64,000 nucleotides of DNA from JAGVYF01 sp041650315. GTDB taxonomy: Archaea; Nanobdellota; Nanobdellia; Woesearchaeales; JAGVYF01. Location: the NCBI GenBank assembly GCA_041650315.1, contig JBAZLJ010000003.1:27233-91232 (forward strand). Direction: 5' to 3'. This document shows positions 17,178-24,238 of the stretch, one piece after another; the stretch's first letter is position 1, and the number at the start of each line of letters is the position of its first letter. Under the pieces are notes generated by a model that worked only from the letters and a program-made list of their open reading frames with translations, was not told the DNA's origin and made no database searches. The position numbers were made by a program, and so were the translations under genes.

Positions 17178-17909
17178 TTATTGATCCATTTTGCTATTCA
17201 GATTAGCGATATAATGTTTCTCTTTGCCCTTCCAACTGATACTCATAGGATGCTCTTTTTCAAGCTCAGTGAGAAGTCTATAGAATGAGCTTTTTGAGCA
17301 TAATCCTTGCTCATCAACTACCATTTCCTTAAGGTTAAGGCCCGATATATTGCCATATTTCTGTATAAGTGAGAGTATTACATTCTTCACATATTGCTTA
17401 GAATTGCGAGTGACCTTCTCAATGATCTTTTCCCGCAGCTGATTTACCCTAGGTTGTGATACATATGTAGTATGGATAGGTGATAAAGTGTGTACTGGCC
17501 TATTTTCAAGTGTCTCTAGCTTGTTTTGCAGCTGCTTCACTCTCAAGTATATTGGCTCATTCACCTTGCCCGCTTTTGAAAGTGAGTGTTCTATCTCTTG
17601 TAGGCGCCTTAAAGTAGGTCTGCGATCATCCATAAGTGTTTCAACCTTGTCATTCAATATATTTATGCGTGAAAGTATATGATCATAAGAATAATGTTGA
17701 TCGATTATTTTCTTAATATCACTAGGTGTTTTCGGCATATAATTTATCTGATTCTCGACGAGCTTTAGCCTAATATCGTATTCATCTTGCTTCTTTTTGA
17801 AATGATGTAGAAAGTCGATTATTTCGTTGGTTTCCTCTCTGACTTTGTCAAAAGAAATCTTCACATTCTCTACTAATTTCTGCATTTCTTTCTTGCCGAA
17901 TATTGACAT
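17178..17909 (-). CDS. Coiled-coil / winged-helix DNA-binding protein (paralog 2)
   Basis: A 243-residue protein with the same plan as the gene at 7877: N-terminal VKISFDKVREE (residues 16-26), a long coiled coil, then a C-terminal winged-helix region with VVDEQGLCSKSSFYR, 13 of 15 residues identical to paralog 1. It is followed, in its direction of transcription, by the GAGACT-type array at 16810-17130, as paralog 1 is followed by a similar array. Upstream (17910-17970) is a shared regulatory gap with the family B RNA copy 2. Probable DNA-binding protein acting on the adjacent repeats; not proven. Confidence 0.75.
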   Translation of the reverse strand: MSIFGKKEMQKLVENVKISFDKVREETNEIIDFLHHFKKKQDEYDIRLKLVENQINYMPKTPSDIKKIIDQHYSYDHILSRINILNDKVETLMDDRRPTLRRLQEIEHSLSKAGKVNEPIYLRVKQLQNKLETLENRPVHTLSPIHTTYVSQPRVNQLREKIIEKVTRNSKQYVKNVILSLIQKYGNISGLNLKEMVVDEQGLCSKSSFYRLLTELEKEHPMSISWKGKEKHYIANLNSKMDQ

Positions 17910-17970
17910 GATTACCCCAACTACCTATATTTGAGTTTTTATTATTCATAAAGTTTTGCATTCTAATAAT

Positions 17971-18136
17971 GGTCAGCAACAATTGTAAATTTTATCGCTA
18001 AAGAAGAGAACTGACTGGGCTCCAGTCAGCGGAAGTGCTAATTAGCACTTCTGCGCACAGAAGTCCTATGGACTTCTTGTGCCTCAGGGACGTCAGTAAT
18101 TATGAAGGAATGAGCAAAATTTACCCGTTGCTGACC
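17971..18136 (+). ncRNA. Structured RNA family B, copy 2
   Basis: A 166-base element. Terminal stem GGTCAGCAAC (17971-17980) with GTTGCTGACC (18127-18136), second stem GTAAATTTT (17985-17993) with AAAATTTAC (18116-18124), third stem ACTGAC (18010-18015) with GTCAGT (18092-18097). The centre carries three hairpins not in copy 1: CTGACTGGGCTCCAGTCAG (18011-18029), AGAAGTGC/GCACTTCT-type pairing (about 18030-18054) and CACAGAAGTCC/GGACTTCTTGTG (about 18055-18081). Relative to copy 1, the terminal stem changed at several positions on both strands, with pairing kept. A TATA-like TTATTCATAAAG precedes it by about 25 bases. Confidence 0.72.
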
Positions 18137-18149
18137 TATTACAGAACGT

Positions 18150-18191
18150 TCTAAATCTTTAAATAAAAGTGGACATTACATCGTCAATGGG
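18150..18191 (+). promoter_or_regulatory. TATA box for a leaderless gene
   Basis: CTTTAAATAAAA (about 18155-18166) is a canonical archaeal TATA placed about 25-30 bases before the GTG at 18192, with no Shine-Dalgarno, so translation is probably leaderless. Confidence 0.55.
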
Positions 18192-18740
18192 GTGTCAAAC
18201 ATAATAAATCCAGAGAGGCAAGGCTCTATAGTTTCGCTGAAATACCAACTGAAAAGAGCCTTCGATAAGATTAAGGAAGAGTTCAGCCAGCATCTAGAAG
18301 GAATTAACGAGAATACTAACGAGTTGCAGGCTAATTTTGAGTATCTTACAGAGTTGGATGCACGTATAGACAAGCTTTCTGATCGTCTTGAGCACGTTGA
18401 ATTATTCTTAAGGAAATTAGACGATAGTTTCAAGGCAGCAGAAGATGCAGATTCATACACAATACAGCCACTTGCAGTGAACGAGAAGCGTATTTTCACA
18501 GTGATTTATTCTGCAGAAAAAGCAATCGGTTATGCAGAGATTGCGCAAGCTTTATCCATGTCAGAATCATTGGTAAGAAGCTATTTGACTAACATAATCG
18601 CGAAGGGCGTACCTGTCATAAAACGCTATATCAAAGGCAAACCAATCATATCTCTGGACGATGAATTCAGAGCATTGCAGAAGAAGGAGAACATAGTCAA
18701 TCTGTCTCAGAAGCAGTTAGGTCCTTTCATGGAGCAATAA
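18192..18740 (+). CDS. Coiled-coil / winged-helix protein (third relative)
   Basis: A 182-residue protein with the shared N-terminal motif LKRAFDKIKEE (residues 20-30), a short coiled coil to about residue 80 and a C-terminal winged-helix domain (AIGYAEIAQALSMSESLVRSYLTNIIAKG, then a wing with RYIKGKPIISL). The helix-turn-helix differs from the VVDEQ type of paralogs 1 and 2, so only the head is shared. Start is GTG; an ATG five bases upstream (18187) is in another frame. A DNA-binding regulator is likely; partner and target are unknown. Confidence 0.75.
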   Translation: MSNIINPERQGSIVSLKYQLKRAFDKIKEEFSQHLEGINENTNELQANFEYLTELDARIDKLSDRLEHVELFLRKLDDSFKAAEDADSYTIQPLAVNEKRIFTVIYSAEKAIGYAEIAQALSMSESLVRSYLTNIIAKGVPVIKRYIKGKPIISLDDEFRALQKKENIVNLSQKQLGPFMEQ

Positions 18741-18751
18741 GTTTTAAGCGA

Positions 18752-18765
18752 TGCTTAAAGGTTTT
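18752..18765 (+). repeat. Left 14-bp inverted repeat at the recombinase gene
   Basis: TGCTTAAAGGTTTT, overlapping the last codon and stop of the recombinase gene; the exact inverse lies at 19878-19891. It is preceded by TTTAAGC (18743-18749), making a local palindrome with GCTTAAA. Confidence 0.6.
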
Positions 18766-19522
18766 CTTCCATTTTGAAATCAGTATTTATTTTCATGAAT
18801 GTTTCTTCGTCGATAAGTGGCTTATGCTGACCGTTGAAAAGCTTGCCTTTATAGCGTATTTTACCTATGTAGGTTGGATTTTTTATAATCTCATACAATG
18901 TTGAGGGGGCGATGGAAAACTCTTCAGAAATCGCTTTGTAATTGATTCCAGAAGCCCACATCTTGAATATATCTCTCACTTTAGTGGAGTTCTCATCATC
19001 AGGCACGAGCTTTTTACCTTGATAAGTGTATCCGAATGGTGCTCTATTAGCAGTTTCTCCAACGCTAACTTTCTTATCAAATGCCATAGTAACTCTTTCT
19101 TTAATCATGCCTCGCTCAAGCTGCGCGAATACGCCTATGACTTGGAAGAAGGCTTCACCCATTGCAGTAGTCGTATCTATCTGTTCGCTTACAGATGTGA
19201 AATTGATATCATATTTTTTCAATTCATCAAGTATCAATATTAGATCGCGTAATCTCCTAGAGAACCTATCAACTTTATACACCAGAACTGTCTTGAATTT
19301 CCTAGCTTTAGCATCTTCTAGAAGTTCGATAAAAGCGGGCCTTTTGGTATTGCCTGCAGAGAAACCAGCGTCGCGATAAACTTTATAGACATTCCAATCC
19401 TTAGCAGTAGAGAACGCTAAGCATTTGTCCTTCTGAGCGGGCAAACTTATGCCTTTTTTAGCCTGTTCCTCAGTGCTTACTCTGATGTAGATTGCGCAAT
19501 TCTGCTTGATTGCTTCCAACAC
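18755..19522 (-). CDS. Serine site-specific recombinase (resolvase/invertase type)
   Basis: A 255-residue recombinase. The catalytic domain holds the nucleophile in AIYIRVSTEEQ (Ser16, with Arg14), and the YKVDRFSRRLRD and FAQLERGMIKERV motifs with the arginines of the active site. It is followed by a recombinase domain (about residues 150-245; NRAPFGYTYQGKKLVPDDE, YKAISEEF, NPTYIGKIRYKG). It ends soon after that domain and lacks the zinc ribbon and coiled coil of full-size large serine recombinases, so it is a short form or a truncated one. Start GTG at 19522. The gene is bracketed by 14-bp inverted repeats, suggesting it acts on its own locus or marks a decayed mobile element. Confidence 0.88.
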   Translation of the reverse strand: MLEAIKQNCAIYIRVSTEEQAKKGISLPAQKDKCLAFSTAKDWNVYKVYRDAGFSAGNTKRPAFIELLEDAKARKFKTVLVYKVDRFSRRLRDLILILDELKKYDINFTSVSEQIDTTTAMGEAFFQVIGVFAQLERGMIKERVTMAFDKKVSVGETANRAPFGYTYQGKKLVPDDENSTKVRDIFKMWASGINYKAISEEFSIAPSTLYEIIKNPTYIGKIRYKGKLFNGQHKPLIDEETFMKINTDFKMEENL

Positions 19523-19984
19523 CTCGCCTAGACCTTATTTTTAAGGCTTATAGCCTTTCCAATAAGGGAACTCTTATCGCAACAATTCTATTGCCTTCCC
19601 GGAATTATTTAAATTTTCCGTCGAGGAATGCAAAACCTTTAATCAAAAACTAAAGGTTTTAGCGCAATTGTTTTGCAGAAAAGTGTCCATTTTGGATCAA
19701 AATTTTGCACAATACCATACTTGAAAGTATAAATTAGAAGCTAGAGATTATATACATTATCTACTACAAAGCTTATATTTCAAAATATAAATTAAACTAT
19801 TCAAGTTTTGACAAAAACCTTTGATTTTTTGGGTGGTAAAAAGTGAGAGTTGAGATTAAATTCTTTAATTTTCGCTTAAAACCTTTAAGCAATCCATATA
19901 TGAACTATAAAACCTTAAAAAATGCCTATTAGGCACTAGTTCTTTTGTCAATAAATAAGAGAAAAAGTAAAGAAAAAAGGGCTT
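19523..19984. repeat. AT-rich gap with AAAACCTTTAA repeats
   Basis: No gene seen. AAAACCTTT-type words recur at 19630, 19656 (inverted), 19808, 19878 and 19910. Two nest as a hairpin: TGCAAAACCTTT (19628-19639) and AAAGGTTTT (19651-19659), with a further GTTTTGCA (19669-19676). A palindrome GGAAAATTTAAATAATTCC-like sequence lies at about 19600-19620. These may be recombinase or repressor sites. Confidence 0.5.
19878..19891 (-). repeat. Right 14-bp inverted repeat at the recombinase gene
   Basis: AAAACCTTTAAGCA, the exact reverse complement of 18752-18765; the wider site GCTTAAA-ACC-TTTAAGC (19874-19890) is itself a palindrome. Confidence 0.6.
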
Positions 19985-19991
19985 TTAGCCC
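19973..19991 (-). terminator. Hairpin and T-tract terminator of the PAC2 gene
   Basis: GGGC-TTTTA-GCCC (19979-19991) overlaps the stop codon; on the minus strand it is followed by TTTTTTCTTTACTTTTTC. Confidence 0.6.
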
Positions 19992-20704
19992 ATGTAGCTC
20001 AATGTTTTCTTCTTCTGATCTTCAGTCATTTTCTTAGAACTTTGCATAATTCCTTTGAGCTTGCTTTCGAATTTTTCAGCTTGTTTCAGTAATGGGCCTG
20101 TATCAATTTTCAAGTCTAAGTAATGATTGACTATCTCAAGCACTCTCGCTGCTGCTCTGCTGTCAGGCATATTGCTCGCAGTCTCTGCGAATACGCATGA
20201 GAATGGAATCTTCTCATTCCTAATTAGCATCGCGCCGGTCACTCCCATGATAATTCCTTCATTGAGCGCTTCAGTATCCAAAGCTTTCAGTTTATCTCCG
20301 ATTTTGGACTGATTAGAGTAATAGAACACTTTAGGTTTTTCTTCTGTTTGTTCTTGACTAGCTGCGCCAATACCTTCTAAGCACAATATCTCTCGTGCAG
20401 AAAGTTCATTAGCAATCTGTAGTAAAGCATCAGCTAATTTCCACTCGATACCCTGTGTCGCAGTGATTCCATATATGAGCACAATATTGTATTTCTTGTT
20501 ATAATGTATGCTCAAAGGTTGTACGACTTTGCTTTGATGTATTGCAGCAATCGCAGGCATCTCCGAGATCCATATCTTTCCGATGAGTTCAGTCTCAAGA
20601 TGATCAATCAAGAATTCAGTAGCGATAGTTGCCACAAGCCCGAAACCTGGAAAACCTTCTATGATAAGGACATTCTTAGGTCTTTTGTATAAATCTATTT
20701 GCAT
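19985..20704 (-). CDS. PAC2-family proteasome assembly chaperone-like protein
   Basis: A 239-residue member of the archaeal PAC2/DUF75 family (PbaB-like), related to eukaryotic Pba1/PAC1-PAC2 chaperones that cap the 20S proteasome. Recognisable are the N-terminal NVLIIEGFPGFGLVATIATEFLI, the EMPAIAAIH strand and GVTGAMLI, all typical of the fold. The C terminus ends in SYMG; archaeal homologs use a C-terminal hydrophobic-Tyr-x tail to dock on the proteasome, and here Tyr is third from last rather than second from last, so docking is uncertain. No proteasome genes are in the window. It is a stand-alone gene with its own terminator. Confidence 0.88.
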   Translation of the reverse strand: MQIDLYKRPKNVLIIEGFPGFGLVATIATEFLIDHLETELIGKIWISEMPAIAAIHQSKVVQPLSIHYNKKYNIVLIYGITATQGIEWKLADALLQIANELSAREILCLEGIGAASQEQTEEKPKVFYYSNQSKIGDKLKALDTEALNEGIIMGVTGAMLIRNEKIPFSCVFAETASNMPDSRAAARVLEIVNHYLDLKIDTGPLLKQAEKFESKLKGIMQSSKKMTEDQKKKTLSYMG

Positions 20705-20776
20705 TGATATTCACCTCTATACTATTTTCAGTATTCTTTCTATTTATATGTTTTGGTTATTAACTTTTTTATTCAG

Positions 20777-20892
20777 ATTTTGCCGTCCATTGTGAGCCAT
20801 ATCATGTTACAAATAGAATAGACAGGGTACCCTGTCCCCGGGGAAGTCTGTCATCATGCAAAAGAAGCACATGGCGAACCTGACGGCAAAAT
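20777..20892 (+). ncRNA. Structured RNA family B, divergent copy 3
   Basis: A 116-base element. Terminal stem ATTTTGCCGTC (20777-20787) with GACGGCAAAAT (20882-20892); second stem GCCAT (20796-20800) with ATGGC (20871-20875); centre either GACAGGGTACCCTGTC (20821-20836) or AGAC/GTCT (20820-20823 with 20846-20849). It lines up with copies 1 and 2: CATTGT just inside the terminal stem, TATC, an A-rich stretch ending AGAA, then GAC-GGG, later GGGA-GTC, GTCAT and GAA. All three stems are built from different bases. A TATA-like TTTATATG (about 20741-20750) lies about 30 bases upstream. No known family is recognised. Confidence 0.62.
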
Positions 20893-20929
20893 AAATAATT
20901 TAATAAATCCAGAAGTTAGTCTTCTCCGT

Positions 20930-21268
20930 ATGATCACAAAATACGAGTTCGGCAAGTTCACCATCGACGGAAAAGTCTATGAGTCGAACATCAAGATGCT
21001 GAATGAGAAAGTCATCACGTACCATTACTTAGAAGACCACAAACTTACGTTGGGCGACTTAGCAGACTTAGTCAATTCAAGACCTTCTTACATAATTATA
21101 GGAACAGGCGCATACGGGGTTATCAAGGTACTTCCAGCGATAAAAGAGTTCATCGAAAACCAGAAAATTAAACTCATAATCCAGAAAACATCAGACGCTT
21201 GCACGAAATATAACGAGCTAGTCAAAGATCACAAGAAAGTCGCCGCATTCTTGCATAACACGTGCTAA
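20930..21268 (+). CDS. Mth938-domain protein (DUF498-like)
   Basis: A 112-residue single-domain protein of the Mth938/NDUFAF3 fold: KYEFGKFTIDGKVYE at the start, YIIIGTGAYGVIKVLP in the middle and a TSDACTKYNEL segment near the C terminus are the family landmarks. Its function in archaea is unknown; the eukaryotic relative NDUFAF3 assists complex I assembly. It is probably leaderless: a TATA-like AATAATTTAATAAAT (about 20893-20907) precedes the ATG by about 25 bases. Family A RNA copy 2 starts seven bases after the stop and could be part of its 3' region. Confidence 0.88.
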   Translation: MITKYEFGKFTIDGKVYESNIKMLNEKVITYHYLEDHKLTLGDLADLVNSRPSYIIIGTGAYGVIKVLPAIKEFIENQKIKLIIQKTSDACTKYNELVKDHKKVAAFLHNTC

Positions 21269-21274
21269 ATCTAA

Positions 21275-21404
21275 GTGTTCAGAATGTACAAATGCCCTTT
21301 CTGAACATACTAGCGGTATATGTAACTACAAGATTTATCTTGACATCTAAAACAAGAAGTAGATGTGAAGTGGCATTGGCGACCATAGCGAAAATTCTGA
21401 ACAC
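21275..21404 (+). ncRNA. Structured RNA family A, copy 2
   Basis: A 130-base element, the same length as copy 1. Terminal stem GTGTTCAGAAT (21275-21285) with ATTCTGAACAC (21394-21404); inner stem AATGCC (21291-21296) with GGCATT (21372-21377); hairpin CAAGATTTATCTTG (21329-21342); CATCTA (21344-21349) with TAGATG (21360-21365). Compared with copy 1 every stem has changed on both sides yet still pairs, while CTGAACATACTA and AAGAAGTAGATGTGA are retained. The strand is less certain than the structure: no clear plus-strand TATA is seen, so it may be processed from the upstream transcript. Confidence 0.65.
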
Positions 21405-21479
21405 TCTAAATAAATATACTTTATATAATATTATATTATAATAAGATTTATAAATTGAATATAGTATCTAAGATTAAAC

Positions 21480-21551
21480 GCGTCGGTGGTCTAACGGCTA
21501 TGACTGCGGCCTTCCAAGCCGCATGTTCGGGTTCGATTCCCGACCGACGCA
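21480..21551 (+). tRNA. trnG: tRNA-Gly (TCC)
   Basis: A complete cloverleaf: acceptor arms GCGTCGG and CCGACGC, anticodon arm GCGGC-CTTCCAA-GCCGC with anticodon TCC, and T arm CGGG-TTCGATT-CCCG. The discriminator is A (21551); no CCA is encoded and there is no intron. A TATA box TTTATAAATT (21447-21456) lies about 25-30 bases upstream. Confidence 0.97.
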
Positions 21552-21582
21552 TTCACATTGCACTATATAGGGGGTAACTAAA

Positions 21583-21819
21583 ATGGTAGGATTCGACAAA
21601 AACTTGGACAAGAATTTATTTTCTAGCGCAGTTGAGTTCGACAACTCAAGGATAACTGTGGCAGTATTCACATATAATGGCGGAATGCCTAAACTTCAGA
21701 TAACAAGAGAGACCAAATCAAAGGCCGGCGAATACACTTTCGCTAAATTGGGCAGGATGAACAAAGATGAGATTAAATCAATCTTGCCATTGATCGAAGA
21801 AGCAATGCCTCATTTGTAG
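21583..21819 (+). CDS. Small PC4/YdbC-like protein
   Basis: A 78-residue protein. The pattern of short strands (ITVAVFTYNGGMPKLQITRE) followed by a Lys/Gly-rich turn (KLGRMNKDEIKSILPLIEEA) and a C-terminal helix resembles the PC4/YdbC single-stranded nucleic-acid-binding fold. That assignment is by eye and moderate. It begins 31 bases after the tRNA with GGGGGT as a possible Shine-Dalgarno; a TATA-like ACTATATAGG at 21561 might drive a near-leaderless transcript. Confidence 0.55.
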   Translation: MVGFDKNLDKNLFSSAVEFDNSRITVAVFTYNGGMPKLQITRETKSKAGEYTFAKLGRMNKDEIKSILPLIEEAMPHL

Positions 21820-21870
21820 GTATCTGCTTTAATAGTATAATTTAAATAATAATATTATCAATTATTTAAT

Positions 21871-22524
21871 ATGCCAGAAACAGTGATGGTCTTTTGCGCG
21901 CACTCCGATGACCACATCCTTGGTCCAGGAGGTACTTTAGCTAAATTAGCAAAAGAAGGCGCAAAGATAATCACAGTGATATTTTCTTTCGGCGAACGCA
22001 GCCACCCTCACTTGAAGGAAGAGATAATAAAAAAGATTAGAGTTCTTGAAGCGAAGAAGGCTGATAAAATTATAGGCGGTTCTGAAGTGTTGTTCCTTGG
22101 CATGAAAGAGACAAAATTCATGCAAGATGCAGAGACGATGCATATCAGTTCTAAGCTCAGGAAATTAATACACAAATATAATCCTGATAAGATTTTTCTC
22201 CACGCATCAGACGATAAAGATATTCCATCATTGGACCACCCCTGCGTTAACAAAATAGTCATGCCGGTTCTTGATGTGATGAATTACCAAGGCAGAGTTT
22301 ATGTTTTTGAAGTATGGAACCTTTTCAATTTCAAGAATCGTTTCGAGCCATGCCATTATGTAGATATCACAGACGAATTCAAGAAGAAATTGCAGGCATT
22401 GGAATCCTTTGAGAGCCAGCACATTGCGATGTTCAGCTTGCTTTGGAGCGTCTATGTAAAAGCTATAGTCTATGGTTTAATGAATGGCACAAGATATGCA
22501 GAGAGGTTCTACATCATAAGATGA
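21871..22524 (+). CDS. PIG-L/LmbE-family deacetylase
   Basis: A 217-residue zinc-dependent N-acetylglucosamine-type deacetylase. The zinc motif AHSDDH (His11, Asp14) and the downstream histidine in SLDHPCVNKIV are kept; the GGTLAKLAKEGAKIITVIFS Rossmann-like start is typical. Family members deacetylate GlcNAc attached to inositol, malate or lipid. Its stop overlaps the start of a glycosyltransferase (ATGA), so the pair is translated together; such pairs (as in BshA/BshB or MshA/MshB) build amino-sugar conjugates, and here a glycolipid or surface glycan is also possible. A TATA (AATTTAAATAAT, about 21839) 25 bases upstream suggests leaderless translation. Confidence 0.9.
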   Translation: MPETVMVFCAHSDDHILGPGGTLAKLAKEGAKIITVIFSFGERSHPHLKEEIIKKIRVLEAKKADKIIGGSEVLFLGMKETKFMQDAETMHISSKLRKLIHKYNPDKIFLHASDDKDIPSLDHPCVNKIVMPVLDVMNYQGRVYVFEVWNLFNFKNRFEPCHYVDITDEFKKKLQALESFESQHIAMFSLLWSVYVKAIVYGLMNGTRYAERFYIIR

Positions 22525-23651
22525 GCAGACACAAATTATTGATAGTCACGGATAATTTCCTTCCGCGATGGGACGGCATCGCGAGATTTTTAGTAGAAGT
22601 ATTGCCGCAGCTATCGAAAGTATATGATGTCAAGGTTCTCGCACCGGATTTCCCCGGCGCATCCACAGCATTTCCAGATGTTGAGATCATTAGATACAAA
22701 TTATCTCCTTTTAGCGCAAACGATTTCCCATTCGCATATCCAGTTTCTAAGAAAATGGAAAGTTATGTAAAAGAAGCAGATATAGTATGGGTGCAGACTA
22801 TTGCTCCATTGTGCTGGTCAGCTATACGATTGGCAAAGAAATTCAACAAGCCATTGGTCGGCTATGTCCATTCCATTGATTGGGTTCTCGCAGAGAAAAG
22901 CACGCCTTATCCGATTCTTAATCGAATAGTTGGCTGGGTCACTAGATATCTTGCCAGGTCAAATTATGGCAAGTGCGATATCCTGATGGTTCCTACGCAG
23001 GAAGTTGCAGACATCTTTGAGCAGGAAGGCATTTCAGTGAACAAAGTTTTGATTCCAATGGGGATTAATACTGATAAGTTCATTCCGGCGGCAGATAGAT
23101 CCGAAGTAAAGAAATCCTTAGGCATAAAGCCAGAAGAGATAGTGATTGGCTATTGCGGCAGAGTAAGTCGTGATAAGGATATCATGACATTGTACAAAGC
23201 ATTTGAATGGCTCAATAAGAAAAATAAGGATGTCAAACTATTGATTGTGGGCCCAGGTCTCGAGAATTATATGCACATGTTCAAATCAAAAGAGAATATC
23301 ATAGTCACTGGCGCTAAAGATGATGTCATTCCATATTATCAAGCGATGGACATATTTGTTTTGCCTTCACTGACTGAAACCACTGCTCTTTCAATCTTGG
23401 AAGCTATGTCCAGCGGATGCTGCGTAGTATCTACTAAAGTAGGCGTTGCTCAGCAATTGATCGAGAACAACGAGAATGGTTTCTTCTTCCCTAAACGCAA
23501 TGTCACTGTTTTGAAGAAGAAACTGCAATGGCTGATTCAGAACAAGGAAAGCATATCTCAGTTCGGGAAGCGCGCAAGGATAACTGTAATGAAACATTTC
23601 AGCTGGAGCAGTACGATTGAATCTATAGAGAGGGTATTGGCGCAATTTTAG
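22521..23651 (+). CDS. GT4-family glycosyltransferase
   Basis: A 376-residue GT-B glycosyltransferase counted from the ATG at 22521, which overlaps the deacetylase stop; the reading frame stays open upstream, but that part lies inside the deacetylase gene and is ignored. Seen: N-terminal LLIVTDNFLPRWDGIARF acceptor domain, the GYCGRVSRDKD donor loop and the EAMSSG signature preceded by LTETTALSIL, i.e. the E-x7-E motif of retaining GT4 enzymes. The N terminus resembles PimA/PimB and MgtA-type mannosyl or glucosyl transferases. Sugar and acceptor cannot be read. The 3' end overlaps the convergent methyltransferase by four bases. Confidence 0.9.
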   Translation: MSRHKLLIVTDNFLPRWDGIARFLVEVLPQLSKVYDVKVLAPDFPGASTAFPDVEIIRYKLSPFSANDFPFAYPVSKKMESYVKEADIVWVQTIAPLCWSAIRLAKKFNKPLVGYVHSIDWVLAEKSTPYPILNRIVGWVTRYLARSNYGKCDILMVPTQEVADIFEQEGISVNKVLIPMGINTDKFIPAADRSEVKKSLGIKPEEIVIGYCGRVSRDKDIMTLYKAFEWLNKKNKDVKLLIVGPGLENYMHMFKSKENIIVTGAKDDVIPYYQAMDIFVLPSLTETTALSILEAMSSGCCVVSTKVGVAQQLIENNENGFFFPKRNVTVLKKKLQWLIQNKESISQFGKRARITVMKHFSWSSTIESIERVLAQF

Positions 23652-24238
23652 ATATTTTTAGAACAATAAACCCTATATCCTGACTTCTTCGCTAACACTT
23701 CAGAATTACCAAACACTTCAATCATCTTTTTTTGAAGCATGGCTCCTCCTTTGTTATGCATTGCGACCAATTGTAGTAATCCGCCATCTTTCAGATGCTC
23801 TTTAGAATCTTCAATGATCTTATAGCAGATCTCTCTGCCTGCTTTATACGGCGGATTAGTCAGGATAGTATCAAACTTCTTGTCTTTGACTGGCTCATAT
23901 AGATCGCCTTCAAGAATGTCCACTTTGATGCGGTTATGCTTTGCGTTCATATGCGCAAGCTTCACTGCGCGTTTGTTTACATCAGTCATAGTAACTTTCG
24001 CATCAGTTGTAATAGCTATCGCAATTCCCACTGCGCCATACCCGCATCCAATATCCAGTACTTCCCACCCTTTTTTGACTATGCAGTTCTCTATCAATAG
24101 TTCTGACCCTTTGTCTACTTTATCTATTGAGAATACTCCTGATGCAGTATATAGTTCGAATTGCCTGCCCCTCAAGTTAGCTTTGATTAGCCCTGGATTG
24201 AACGCAGATGTTTGTTCGCTTGAGAAATAATGTTCCAT
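23648..24238 (-). CDS. RsmC-like N-methyltransferase
   Basis: A 196-residue class I SAM methyltransferase with DIGCGYG (residues 62-68) for SAM and NPPY (128-131), the catalytic signature of enzymes methylating exocyclic nitrogens. The N-terminal LRGRQFELYTASGVFSIDKVDKGSELLIE is characteristic of the RsmC C-terminal domain and its archaeal single-domain homologs (MJ0882-like), so rRNA guanosine N2 methylation is the likely reaction. A minus-strand TATA (AATTTATATTC, about 24260-24270) lies about 28 bases before the ATG, so it is probably leaderless. Confidence 0.9.
   Translation of the reverse strand: MEHYFSSEQTSAFNPGLIKANLRGRQFELYTASGVFSIDKVDKGSELLIENCIVKKGWEVLDIGCGYGAVGIAIAITTDAKVTMTDVNKRAVKLAHMNAKHNRIKVDILEGDLYEPVKDKKFDTILTNPPYKAGREICYKIIEDSKEHLKDGGLLQLVAMHNKGGAMLQKKMIEVFGNSEVLAKKSGYRVYCSKNI

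Noticed and set aside
14300..18136. Family B elements as MITEs or transposon ends, because of their long terminal inverted repeats
   Set aside because: The terminal repeats differ between copies but stay complementary within each copy, and there is no matching target duplication; transposon ends would be the same between copies.
18755..19522. IS607-type transposon resolvase with TnpB
   Set aside because: No TnpB gene or omega RNA is nearby, and the recombinase has a C-terminal recombinase domain unlike IS607 TnpA, in which the DNA-binding part is N-terminal.
22443..22520. Upstream extension of the glycosyltransferase
   Set aside because: It would lie fully inside the deacetylase gene; the ATGA overlap at 22521 is the natural start and begins with a typical GT-B strand.
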